Shown here: positions 22,990-33,546 of the stretch, one piece after another
How the letters are laid out: each line of letters opens with the position of its first letter
Position numbering within the stretch: the stretch's first letter is position 1
Made by a program: the position numbers and the translations under genes
Source: Gerris lacustris
Taxonomy: Eukaryota > Arthropoda > Insecta > Hemiptera > Gerridae
Assembly (NCBI GenBank): GCA_951217055.1
Contig: CATNVA010000018.1
Coordinates: 1,550,001-1,614,000 of the forward strand
Length of the DNA: 64,000 nt
Reading direction: 5' to 3'
The notes under the pieces: model-generated
Told to the model about the DNA's origin: nothing
Database searches by the model: none
The model's input: the letters and a program-made list of their open reading frames with translations, nothing else

Positions 22990-23290
22990 ATTGGTAGCAG
23001 CGAGTTATATTCAAATAGAGTGCTAATTCAAGCAATACATAAATACACTGACGAACACACACAGTTACAGATTAATCATGACCTCAGCACTATAATGTGT
23101 ATATAAGCCGGCCTCACCCAGAGCCGAGTGCATTTTTATTTTATTATCTTTTGCCATTTGCATTTCGTATACATCTTAAGTCAGTATTTGTTGTCTTCAA
23201 CACTGCGGCTAAATTGATGAGGCAGTTTATAATAATTTATAAATTGGTTGAATTTATCTAAAAATTCACTTTTTAAAAACATTCACGTGA
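22990..23290 (+). repeat. LTR-like segment, copy 1
   Basis: Homologous over about 300 bp to 49370-49690. Both share GCGAGTTATATTCAA near the start, a promoter-like TATATAAGCC followed by CACCCAGAGCYGAG, and an AT-rich 3' part. A TATA box followed by a conserved start region fits an LTR, but the exact ends are not clear. Confidence 0.45.
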
Positions 23291-23404
23291 GAAAAATGAA
23301 CATAATTAGCGTTACTAGAAATAGACTGTTGATAGTATTGAGACAAGGCTAGAAATTGTGTAAATGTCGTCTGTAAAGATCCAATTTAACAAATCAATTT
23401 TTTC

Positions 23405-23740
23405 TTACAAAATCACAGGGAAGTACTTGCGTCCAAGTATTTTTTAGGGTTTCGTTGATAATTAAGCATACCCGTTACATAATTATGATTTTTTTCTTCG
23501 ATCTCAAAGGTCACTGGTTCAATTCACCGGGGGGTCACAATATTATTTATCGGTAATAACGACAAGATACATTTTTTTCAGGAAATTTTCATTGCCCCAC
23601 CATAAGGTAAAACCATGAATTATTTCAAAATTTTAGTACCAGCCGTTATATAGTAGTTGGGGGGGGGGGATTTTCGGGTATATTTTGACTTATAAAACCA
23701 ATAAAGAATGCAAACATTAAAGAAGCATATAATAATAATA
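23405..23740 (+). repeat. family H copy 1
   Basis: Begins AATCACAGGGAAGTACTTGC, a hairpin pairing AAGTACTTG with CAAGTATTT. AGGGTTTCGTTG follows, and the body is shared with 56861-57735. It is truncated where the LINE 3' end begins. Confidence 0.7.
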
Positions 23741-24075
23741 ATAAATATATTTATTTCTACCATTGAAATTAAATGCAGTAATTAAATGACAAAAAAAAAA
23801 AATACAATAATATTATAAATGTAATACATAAAAATATACATAAATTAATGGTGAGGGCTCTCAATAGGTTTCAAATCACCTAGAGCGGGAGCCCCGTCTC
23901 TTAAATAATTGCGAATAACTATCGTGTTTACGTAATTACAATCTATAACATTTTTCGAGAATGCTATAGCTACTTCATCCAATCAATCTATATTGCGAGT
24001 ATTTCAATGATATGCTTTATCTTCTGTAAGTTTAATTGTTCTGTTATGTTTTGTCAGTCTTGTTCTTGGTAATTG

Positions 24076-25359
24076 TTAGGGCAGGTTTCTCATTTCTGTC
24101 AGTAGATGTTGTTTTAGTCTGTGTTTAAAAGATTTAATAGTGTTAGTTAGTTGAAGGGATTTCGGCAGTTGGTTGTGGTAAGTGGGTCCGAGATAAGTGG
24201 CATGTCTTTGTTTCTTTTCTGTGTGGCATAGTGGGATAAGGGCAAAGCCAGCTTGTTGCGATCTTGTGCAGTAAGGGTGATCTACTAATAGTTTATCTTT
24301 CTTTTTAAAATAATTGATCAGAACAGCTTTTTTAAATAAGGAGTCTAGTGGTAAAATATTAAGTTCGGTAAATAGTTGTTTTGAAGGATAGCGTCTAGGT
24401 TTTTTGTACGCAATCTTCAGTACTACCGCTACTGTGTTTGTATGCTTGCATGCAGCACTACCCCAGGCTATTAAACAATAATTAAGGATTGATTCCGTCA
24501 GAGCATGATATACCAGTTTTAATACTGATTTATCAGCGAAATCTCTTAGTCTCACAAAAGCGTACATAGTTCTTCTAACTTTTGAGACTACTGCACTAAT
24601 ATGATCCTTCCAGTTCAACAAATTATCTATGATGACTCCTAGATATTTTACTGGACTTACTCTTTGTATTTCTGTAGTGCATTGGCATGCAGAACTGATA
24701 ATAGGCCCTGCACTTTTATGAATAGCAGTGTGATGTCTGTTGCATAGTTGGTCGTGCAGTTTCAGTCGAAAGTGTTCTGGTGGTTGCCCTCGTTTGTCCA
24801 ATGAGAAGGTCATATATTTTGTTTTGTCAAAATTTATTGTGAGTATGTTGTTGTCAAACCACGTCTTTACTTTAGTTATGCCAGTAGATGCTTTGTTAAA
24901 TACTTCCTCCCAGGTTGTGCCCCTAAAATATAATAGTGTGTCATCTACAAAGGAAATTATGTCTGAGTAAGTGTTTGTCAAGTTGAGTAAACTATCGACA
25001 TAGATCAGGAAAAGCCAAGGAGCTATAACAGTACCTTGCGGCGTTCCGCAGTTAACGTCAATAGTTTCACTCATACATCCGTTTATTTTGACCTGTTGTT
25101 TTTTGTTTAGTAAGTAATTCTTGAACATATTTAAACACGTTCCCCCAATCCCTATAGAAGTTAGTGCTTTAATTAATCTCTTGTGAGAAACAGAATCCAA
25201 CGCTTTTTTAACATCAATTAAATAGCTAATGATTTATTACCTTTGTCCAAATCATTTATAATATATTCAGATAATTTATACACAGCATCCGCAGTGCTAC
25301 TATTATTCATATATCCAAATTGATTTTTAGATATGATGTTATTGTACTCTAAATGTTCA
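24076..25359 (-). pseudogene. LINE reverse transcriptase, palm to C-terminus
   Basis: Reading from 25359: ISKNQFGYMNNSSTADAVYK, one frameshift near 25230, then DVKKALDSVSHKRL (motif A, second D of the usual F-D pair changed in context to ALD), GTPQGTVIAPWLF (motif B), ISFVDDTLLYF (motif C, VDD in place of the common ADD), and the thumb region YLGVIIDNLLNWKDH. It ends with the family-typical TYHNQLPKSLQ block and a stop at 24076. The frame from 25200 is open for 374 codons. It is the 3' half of the resident LINE. Confidence 0.85.
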
Positions 25360-25363
25360 ACTA

Positions 25364-26625
25364 ATAAAAGTACTGACGACGCAATCTATACTTTAACTAA
25401 ATACGTTACTACTAATTTGGACAAGAATAAAAAAATTATAGCGGTTTTCTTAGATTTGAAAAAAGCTTTCGACACAGTGGACCAAAAGAAGTTAATAGAA
25501 AAATTACAATGTTATGGTATCAGAGGAAAAGCGTTAGAGCTACTTTCTGACTATATTACCGGCAGACAACAGCAAGTAAAATTATTGAATGAATTAAGCT
25601 ATAGAGCCACGTTAAGTACGGGAACACAACAAGGGACAGTGACGTCACCGAAATTATTTTTAGCATACATAAACGATTTGTACTTTATTCCAAATTTCTT
25701 AGGAGAAATAATAGGTTTCGCTGATGACACATGTTTATTGTTTTCATCAGATACAGGCAGTTGGGAAGAATTAATATCGATGGTTGAACAGCAGCTAGCT
25801 CTTGTTAGTAAATGGCTTCACACAAACCTTTTATTTTTAAATACTAAAAAAACTAACTTTATAACTTTCGCACTCTCAAAAAAAGGTCTACCCAAAGAAT
25901 TCAGTAAATTGAAAATCCACGACTGTAAATGTAAAAAAATAAATAACGGAACTAACTGTGATTGTACTTCAATAGATAGAGTGTCGACAACAAAGTACTT
26001 AGGTCTGGTTATAGACCAAACGCTGTCATGGAAATTTCATATTAAAAATATTACTAATAAAATTCGTAAATTTATTTACTATTTCAGATGCCTTAGGGAT
26101 TTCTGTAATGAAGCACTAATGAAAAGAATTTATCACGCTTTAGTTGAATCCATAATCAGCTACGGTATAATTGGGTGGGGTTCTGCGAACCCGACACATT
26201 TACATTCATTAGAAATAGCACAGAAAGCCGTAATTAAAACTATTCTTAAAAAACCTAGACTATATTCTACTGAGCAGCTTTTTAAAGATTTTCCTGTTCT
26301 TACTGTTAAACAATTATTTAAGAAACAAATTTTACTAAAATATTTTTTTGAAAAAAAAGATTACATTAATCATGATCAGAACACAAGAAATAAAATCAAT
26401 AGAAATGTCAAAACAATTAAATGTAGAACGTCTATGATGCAGCGTCATGCTGTTGCAAGAGCACCTATTTTGTTTAATGAATTACCTGCTCATGTTAAAA
26501 ATAACTTATATTTTAAGACTTATAAAAAGGAAGTAATATTATGGTTAAACCCTCCTCCCACAAATATAAATAAACATAATAATAATAAAAATAATAGAAT
26601 AAATAACAAAAATAATAAAAATTGA
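25364..26625 (+). pseudogene. LINE reverse transcriptase, 5'-truncated, open
   Basis: A single open frame of about 420 codons starts at the insertion point inside the sequence STDDAIYTLTKY. It has all palm motifs: AVFLDLKKAFDTVDQ (A), TGTQQGTVTSPKLF (B, with Q for the usual P), IIGFADDTCLLF (C), then KYLGLVIDQTLSWKFH and a C-terminal RAPILFNELP block. The end is low-complexity asparagine/lysine. Upstream codons in the same frame belong to the resident LINE and are not part of this gene. No endonuclease is present because the 5' part was never copied. The uninterrupted frame suggests a comparatively recent insertion. Confidence 0.85.
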
Positions 26626-26633
26626 AATTTTAT

Positions 26634-26940
26634 GTTTACTTCTTTATTCGATTTTTTAAATGTTATATTTATTAATTTGTTTTGTATTATTATATAAAAT
26701 ATTTTATATATATATTTGAAAATTTGATAAATTAAATTTATTACTTGAAATATTCATCAAATTATAAAACATTTATACTAGATTTTGTGTTTACTTATGT
26801 ATTTGATTTTTTAAATGTTATATTTATTTATTTGTTTTGTATTAGTAAATAAAATATTTTATATATATATATATATTTGAAAATTAGATTTATTAAATTT
26901 ATTACTTGAAATGTTCATCAAATTATAAAGCATTTATAAC
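26634..26940 (+). repeat. 154-bp tandem duplication in LINE 3' region
   Basis: Two copies start with GTTTACTT at 26634 and 26788 and share GATTTTTTAAATGTTATATT. They lie downstream of the RT stop codon at 26625. Confidence 0.8.
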
Positions 26941-27181
26941 AAAAACTATTTGTATGTAATAAGAAAATATTTTCATGTAAATTAAGAACTTATAAAAGTA
27001 ATGATGACTCAATATCCGCGCTCAAGCTAAAGCTTTTGCGGCTATTAAAAAAAATATATTTTTATTTTTAAGTTAGAAATAAAAAAGAAAAACATATTGT
27101 AATTATTTAAAATATTGTGTAACTTAAATGAAAATGTAATATTCTTGTAATTGTTTAAATAAAAATAATTAATAATAACTA

Positions 27182-27861
27182 GTCTATTTTTTAGGCATTT
27201 GTCTATAATCTTTGATACATTAGATAGCAATGATATTGGCCTATAGTTGGAAGGGTCAGTTTTACCCCCCTCCTTAAATAGAGGGACTATGACGGCTTGT
27301 TTCAAGACGTCAGGATACACACCCTGTTCAATACAAAGATTAAAAATATATTTTAATGGTTTAACAAAATTGTCTTGAGCATTTTTTATATACTGAGACT
27401 TAATACCGTCTATTCCCCCGGCTGTATCTGCGTTTAAGCTGTTTATTAGTGTTCTTATTTCTGTCTCAGACACTGGTCTGAAGTTAAGTAATGGTCTTAT
27501 TGGTTGGTTATGTTCAGTTGTGTTATCAGTCAGTTGGGTTTTATTTATTTTACGGGCTAAATTAGTTCCCACAGTTCCGAAATACATATTTAATTGACTA
27601 GCTATTTCATGTGTGTTCATGTACGTTTTGTTGTTATAATTTAGTTTTTGTATTACGTTTGTCGAAATGTTTTTCCTATAAAGGCATTTATTTATAGGTT
27701 TCCATGTTTTGGTCGAGTCTGTTCCGTCTGTAGGTAGCTTGTCCCTGAAATACTTGGCTTTGGCTTTCCTGATTAATTTGGTTAAATAGTTTTTGTACTT
27801 AATATATTTAACTCTTAAGGTTTTTTTGAACGGTTGTTTGTCAAGTGTCTGTCGCATCTTG
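27182..27861 (-). pseudogene. LINE RT N-terminal region (resident LINE)
   Basis: Contains the pre-RT linker (YIKYKNYLTKLIRKAKAKYF), GGIDGIKSQYIK and AVIVPLFKEGGKTD, then NYRPISLLSNVSKIIDKCLK. It stops at NRLV, exactly where the antisense LINE was inserted; the continuation of the frame past 27181 is insert sequence. It shares an element with 24076-25359 and 27862-30501. Confidence 0.85.
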
Positions 27862-28500
27862 TCTCGTTATCTTTTGGACGTCAGCAAACCACTGGTTATC
27901 CAAGGTTTTAGTTTTTTATTTTAGCATGATATATATACTTGTTTAGTCTGTGTGCAAGTTGTTATCTGCTGTTGTATGGATTGTATGAATGTTTGCGTGG
28001 CTGTCTGTGCGTCTGTTATGTTTATAGGTCTGTCCAGTCTATTTGTTTTAGTTTGGTATAAAGTTTTTCCTACTGTTGTCAGAGTGAATTGTTTATGTGG
28101 ATTATTATTTATTGTTGTTTTTAAATCTATAGAAATACCCGTAGGATAATGATCTGTCCCCTTGCTGTGCAAAATAAAGGGTGTAAGGTTCATATCATTG
28201 TTACATTTTATTATCAATATGTGATCGATACAAGATAATGAAAGATTGATAAAGAAAGATACAAGATTGTTTTCATTCCTTGTTACATGGTTTATATAAC
28301 TTATAAATCCACAAGAGCTCAATAGATTTAAATACTTAGTTTCAATATTGGACTCGACTAACAAGTTTAGATTTATATCACCCATTAAAATGTGATTATT
28401 AAACTTATTATTATCTAAAAATGTTTCCAAATTTTCAATATATGTATCGATACAAATTTCAGCTGATCTATAAATAGATGTAAAATTAAATAGTTCATTT
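27862..28500 (-). pseudogene. LINE AP endonuclease, C-terminal part (resident LINE)
   Basis: Reads FTSIYRSAE, then the catalytic GDINLNLL (GDxN motif), CIDHILI and GTDHYPTGI (the D-H pair of the APE fold), then a linker leading to KPWITSGLL before the RT region. A stop at 27921 breaks the frame near its end. The 5' edge at 28500 is the insertion point of the family T element. Confidence 0.85.
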
Positions 28501-28630
28501 TGCTTCCGAGCTTACCAAGGGTAACGGAAGCATTGTGTTCACTTTTGAGAACAAAAAGTTTTATGCCTCCAATTTTAAAAATTCCTAGACAGAAATGCGT
28601 TTCAGACATCAGGGAACATTTTTGGTTCCG

Positions 28631-28674
<44 letters not shown>

Positions 28675-29099
28675 GGTCTGTGTGTCCGCGAATCGTGAAA
28701 CGTGCGACGATAACTTGAGTATATGTTGCCCGATTTTGATGAAATTCGGTAGACATGTTTATTTTACCAATGCTCAGGTCGAGTTCGTTAGACAACGTTA
28801 TCCGTTCAAGAGTTCACGCACAGCGCTCGCGTAAACGTAAACTTCAAATTTAAAATTGGAATTTTAGGTCGGAAAAAAATCAAACCTTATCTATTCAATG
28901 AGACGAACATTTTTTTCAAATGCAATTTTTTAGTAAAACCTACAGCGACACCCCTATAAAGTGTTAAAGATCGCTGAAAAATGTTAATTGTTCTTACACA
29001 ATAAACAATATAACAATAAAGTAATAAATCTTTAATGTTAATATAACAATAAAGTACATGATAGGATGCGAGGAAGCTATGTGCCACACTAATTGGCAG
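28501..29099 (+). mobile_element. family T copy D, complete
   Basis: 599 bp with terminal hairpin at 28501-28531, a (CTGT)n tract at 28631-28680, the conserved body, and the 3' end GGATGCGAGGAAGC...CTAATTGGCAG. It is inserted in the endonuclease region of the resident LINE, which fixes both boundaries within a few bases. Confidence 0.85.
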
Positions 29100-29307
29100 T
29101 GTATTTTATTTTTAATTTAAGTAGAATACTATTGCAGTTTATTATCGGTCTGTTTACTATTTGCATGACCTCAATATAGTTTTTGCAGAATACTACAATG
29201 CCTTCGGCTCTATTTATTCCAGCATCAAAATAGGCATTATATCCTTCTATGTTGTAGTAATGCTCATAGGATTTAAGCCAAGCTTCAGTCAGAACGATAA
29301 CATCCAT
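29100..29307 (-). pseudogene. LINE AP endonuclease, middle part (resident LINE)
   Basis: Encodes KMDVIVLTEAWLKS, including the catalytic TE motif, then AGINRAEGIVVFCKNY. Residues upstream of this in the same frame (NETIRVSFFGF) come from the neighbouring repeat and are not LINE sequence. It is bounded on both sides by insertions. Confidence 0.85.
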
Positions 29308-30309
29308 TTTTAGGGTTTCGTTGGTAAAACCAAAAAAAGAAACCCTTATAGTTTCGTTCATGTGTCTGTCTGTCTGTCACTCTGTACGGTTCCAATAACA
29401 TTTGAATAAAAAGAGATAGAAACGTGAAACTTTCCAATATTAAAAATCGTTTTGACGCGCACACAGGAAAAATATAGCGAACTCAAAATTATCAGCTGTT
29501 CAAATACAAAATGGCGGATAACTCACGTCATGCGAAAAAAATATTTTTTTAAAATTTTAAGTGGGGTATCAAATGAAAGGTATTAAAGAGTAGATTACAA
29601 ATATATATATCACTTAGGGAAAGTATTCAATTTTCGGCGCCATTTTGTCAAAAAACATCGAAATTTTGCGTGTCCCCCCCCTTAAAATCGTATTTCCGCT
29701 CATACTAAAAATATAGAAAAATATGCAAAATGTGTGGTCTGGTGGGCCATAGAAAAAATAAGATTAGCAATTTGATCTGATTTACTGGGAATCCAAGATG
29801 GCGGATAATTCATGTCACACGAAAATAAATATTTTTTTAACATTTTGGGTGGGGTATCAAATGAAAGGTATTGAAGAGTAGATTACAAATATATATATCA
29901 CTTAGGGAAAGTGTTCAATTTTCGGCGCCATTTTGTCAAAAAACATCGAAATTTTGCGTGTCCCCCCCCTTAAAATCGTATTTCCGCTCTTACTAAAAAT
30001 ATAGAAAAATATGCAAAATGTGCGGTCTGATGGGCCAAAGAAAAAATAAGAATAGCAACTTGGTCGAATTAACTGGGAATCCAAGATGGCGGCTGATTGA
30101 TGTCACGGGAAAAAAAATATTTTTTTAAAATTTTGAGTGAGGTATCAAATGAAAGGTATTGAAGAGTAGATTACAAAAATATATAACATGTGTGGAAAGC
30201 GTTTAATTTTCTACGCCATTTTGTCAAAAACATCCAAATCCCCCCCCACCCCCTACTACTAATTTCATGTTTACAACACCAACGAAACCCTTTTTACGTG
30301 AGACTTCAC
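29308..30309 (+). mobile_element. family H element with 288-bp tandem array
   Basis: Starts with a hairpin AGGGTTTC...GAAACCCT (29311-29347) followed by a CTGT run (29362-29378), and ends with the inverse string CCAACGAAACCCT (about 30282-30294). In between are 2.6 tandem copies of an about 288-bp unit. It splits the endonuclease start of the resident LINE. Confidence 0.75.
29511..30250 (+). repeat. tandem array, period about 288 bp
   Basis: ATGGCGG marks unit starts at 29511, 29798 and 30086. Units share GGGGTATCAAATGAAAGG and CGGCGCCATTTTGTCAAAAA; the third unit is cut short. Confidence 0.9.
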
Positions 30310-30501
30310 GCACTACCAATTTATTCTATTTAAATTATTTAAAAGTAACAATAATCCATCATAGTTATTTCCAATAGATCTGATGTTAGTGTGCAAAATA
30401 ATTCAACTATTTAATTTAAAAAAATGTAAATTATTGTCAGGTACTATTTGTTCTTTTTTATCTTCAGGAGATTCTAAACTATTTAAAATATCTAAATTCA
30501 T
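30310..30501 (-). pseudogene. LINE ORF2 start (resident LINE)
   Basis: From Met at 30501 the minus strand reads an acidic leader and then ILHTNIRSIGNNYDGLL, the N-terminal strand and helix of the APE endonuclease domain (usual form NIRSLxxxxxxL). One stop lies before ILHTN. It connects with 29100-29307 once the family H element is removed. Confidence 0.75.
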
Positions 30502-30889
30502 GCTACTAACGTTAAATTAATAAATATCATGTTAGACTTACAAGAATATAAACCTAAACGCATGACTAGAATAATATTGACTATCTGTTCAGTTAAATTA
30601 GAAACTCTATAAACTACATTAAATAAACTAACATTTCTTATAGTCCAGTCGACAAGTACATTTTACCTTGCAAAAGGTCATAAAAACTTTTTTCTTTTTT
30701 TTTATCGTATGTACCTAGAAATTAGTTAAAAACCCAAGTTTTCGACCTCGTAGACCCTGTGCTAACCCAGAGGGGGGCAAAAATACGCGAAATTTTAGCT
30801 TTTTTTAGTTTTTTTTTTATAACTCTTTACCTATATAATATGTCCTGATAAAAAAGTGTTCTTATTTTTCCTGTAGAGCACTAAATTTG

Positions 30890-31500
30890 TAACAATTTTT
30901 ATATACCACATTCTTTCCTAAACTCTATACTTTCCGAAATATAGAGCTTCAAAGATGCAATATTTTTTTGGAAATATAAAAAAAAACATATTTTCTGAGG
31001 GCAAAAGGGGTCTATTTTTGTTATCCCTCCCCCCACAGTGATGTTTTAGGTATATCCTACCTATGGAAGTACAAATAACCACCACTAACCTCCACAACTT
31101 GGGTTTTGCAGATATTAAAAAAAAAAAATATTGCATCTTTGAAGCTCTATATTTCAGAAAGTATAGAGTTTAGGGAAAAATGAGAAATCTAAAAATTGTT
31201 GCAAATTTAGTGCTCTACAAGAAAGAATGAACAAAAAACCCCGAAATTTTTGGTTTATTGTAGGTAGGTAGTGGTTAGTATTGGTTACTAGTGGTTAGTA
31301 GTTGTGCTTAGTGGTGGTTATTTGTACATCCATAGGTAGAATATACCCAAAATATCTAACTGGGAGGGGTGGGATAACAAAAATAGCCTCAGAAAAGATG
31401 TTATTTTTGATATTTTCAAAAAAATATTGCATCTTTGAAGCTCTGTATTTCGGAAAGTATACAGTTTAGGAAAAAATGTGGTATATAAAATTGTTACAAA
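30890..31500. repeat. triplicated block within left arm
   Basis: A block with GCAATATTTTTTT and GAAATATAGAGCTTC occurs at about 30910-30970 (one orientation) and at 31125-31190 and 31425-31490 (the other), giving a local inverted pair and a direct pair. Confidence 0.75.
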
Positions 31501-33507
31501 TTTAGTGCTCTAAAGAAAGATAAGAAAACTTTTTTTCAGGATATATAGGTTAAAAGTTATAAAGAAAAATAATTCATATAAAAATACCATTTTTCAAAAC
31601 TGGTCTTATTTTCAACCTTTTTTTTGGGGGGGGGGGGGAGTTTCTTTATCCATCATCTTAGTTGTATCTATGCGCAAAATTTGGGGAAGATTGAATCACG
31701 GTAAGTGGTTCAAAATTGGGGTAATAGGTGAGCGATGAAACTTAAAAAGCAAATAAATTTGACGCCATTGTTTTTTTTTTTTTTTTTTTTTTGGTTTCAG
31801 TATTCTCCACCTTAGTTGTATCTACGTGCAAAATTTGGGGAAGATTGAATCACGGGAAGTGGTTCAAAATTGGGGAAACGGAAATGTGCGATGAAACTTA
31901 CAAAGCAAAGTAATATAAGACCAGTAAAAAACTAAAACAAAACCTAAAATTTCGCGTATTTTGGCCCCCATCTGGGTAAGCACGCAGGGTAGGGTGGGTC
32001 GAAAATAACTTTTTTTGGAAACTAAAATCATGTAGTGATAAAAACTTGTTACTATGCTAGAAACGAAAGATCCCAAAATTTGGGCTCATTTGAAGAACTG
32101 CTAGGTCGCGCCCCGTCGCTTTGAAGTTTGATGTATGTGAAGTTCTTATAAAATAGCGATGTTGTGGTGTATTGTATTAAAATATATTCCGAGTGTAGTT
32201 TTACTGTTAAATATATTTTATAGACATTTAGTGCTTTTGGTAACTACATAGTTTAAATAATTAAGTTGTTTAGTTTAGTCAGTAAGTGATGACATATATA
32301 ATTTTTTTCGAAAAAATTAGAAAAAAATTAATTCCACAGAAGTTAAATTCCAAGTTTAGGTAAAAGAAACTTAATATTTCCTCCATTTTTAGTTTATTTC
32401 GTAATTGGCATATGTATAGCTTATAAAAAATTAAAAAATGTAATTGAAATTGTGATATTAGTATATTTTATGAAATTACATACAAAGCCATTAAGTGGAA
32501 GAAAGCAGTACGTAATAGTAGCATACGTAATTATTTTATAGAAAAACTAGTAACATGTTTTCACTAATAATTTTAAAGAGTGTATTTTATACCCCTCGCA
32601 TCAACCTTAACGAGAATGGGGGGGGGGGGGGAGGGGGGTTGGAGCCATACTCAGTAAGGTGCCCAAATCTGATCTTGGGTAATTTTTTGTGAAGAAGTTA
32701 AAAAAAAAAAAACCTTCTCTATATTATTTCGCTTACCTCTGCATAATATTTCATGTGAAATATTATTTGCAGGTAGAGAGAAAAACCGCTTAAATGAGAA
32801 CTGCTAATGAATTCCCAAACTAAATTATGGTACCTTCAACCATACTATTGTCCATTACCCTGTCTACTATCTTACCCTTTAGCGATATTCTCACTTAGTA
32901 TCAACAATATGTGTCCAGTGTTAACTTCTATAATTTACTTTCGTTTTGTGACCTTTCTTGTTAAGAAATATACTTTTACTAAGTTAAATCCATAGCTTTT
33001 TAATGGGAAGTGTTGTAAGTTGAGAAAGAAAGATGCTTCTAAATACTAGACTAGAGCATCGGCTTAATGTCCTGTTTAGGGTAGTCCTCATTCTATGTAT
33101 TTAGTGAGTTAAATATTGCTTCGCTAACCTTTAGTGATGTAATTAAATTCTATAATTTGTTAAGGAACCAATATAGAATAGAAAATAATGGCGTTGAGTG
33201 TAGATTAAATTCGGCGGAATTAAAATTCATTCGAAGCTACATGCTAAGTTTAGGTAAAAGCAACCTAATATTTCCCCTATTTTTAGTATATTTCGTAATC
33301 ACAATATGTATAGCTTATAAAAATTTAAAAGAATTAATTGAAATTGTGATATCAGTATTTTTATGAAATTACATAATATATTGTCACTAAGTGGAAGCCA
33401 GCAGTGCGTAATAGAATGTCTCAATGCTATACCAATACCCTTTTAAATATTATTTTGATTTTATAGAAAAACTAATAACATGTTTCATTAATAATTTAAA
33501 AGAGTGT

Positions 33508-33546
33508 ATTTATACCCCTCCCCCCTTATTAAGAATAAGGGGGGAG
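33508..33546. repeat. GC-stem hairpin
   Basis: CTCCCCCCTTATT pairs with AATAAGGGGGGAG around a short AAG-containing loop. Confidence 0.85.

Larger units (their letters stand above)
25364..27176 (+). mobile_element. 5'-truncated LINE inserted antisense
   Basis: Flanked by a 5-bp target duplication AACTA (25359-25363, 27177-27181). Removing it joins the resident LINE reading KNRLV directly to EHLEYNNIISKNQFG. It carries the RT C-terminal two thirds and an AT-rich 3' region with a 154-bp tandem duplication, but no A tail. Confidence 0.85.
23741..30520 (-). mobile_element. near-complete LINE broken by three insertions
   Basis: Minus-strand ORF2 starts at Met 30501 and can be followed in order through endonuclease and RT to a stop at 24076, with a 3' region to about 23740. 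It is interrupted by a family H element (29308-30309), a family T element (28501-29099) and an antisense LINE (25364-27176). Coding homology resumes on the far side of each insert at the matching point, showing one original element. Confidence 0.8.

Noticed and set aside
25333..26625. A 430-codon open frame as a possible host gene
   Set aside because: It has all LINE RT motifs, is flanked by a target duplication, and its first codons belong to the interrupted resident LINE.
28415..28834. Three overlapping frames around 28500-28830
   Set aside because: They are readings of the non-coding family T element, with repeats produced by CTGT.
29511..30250. Centromeric satellite
   Set aside because: The array has under three units and sits inside a dispersed element, so it is better explained as part of family H.
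32807..32995. Short plus-strand frame within the palindrome
   Set aside because: The mirrored arm does not keep an equivalent frame, and no protein motif is visible.
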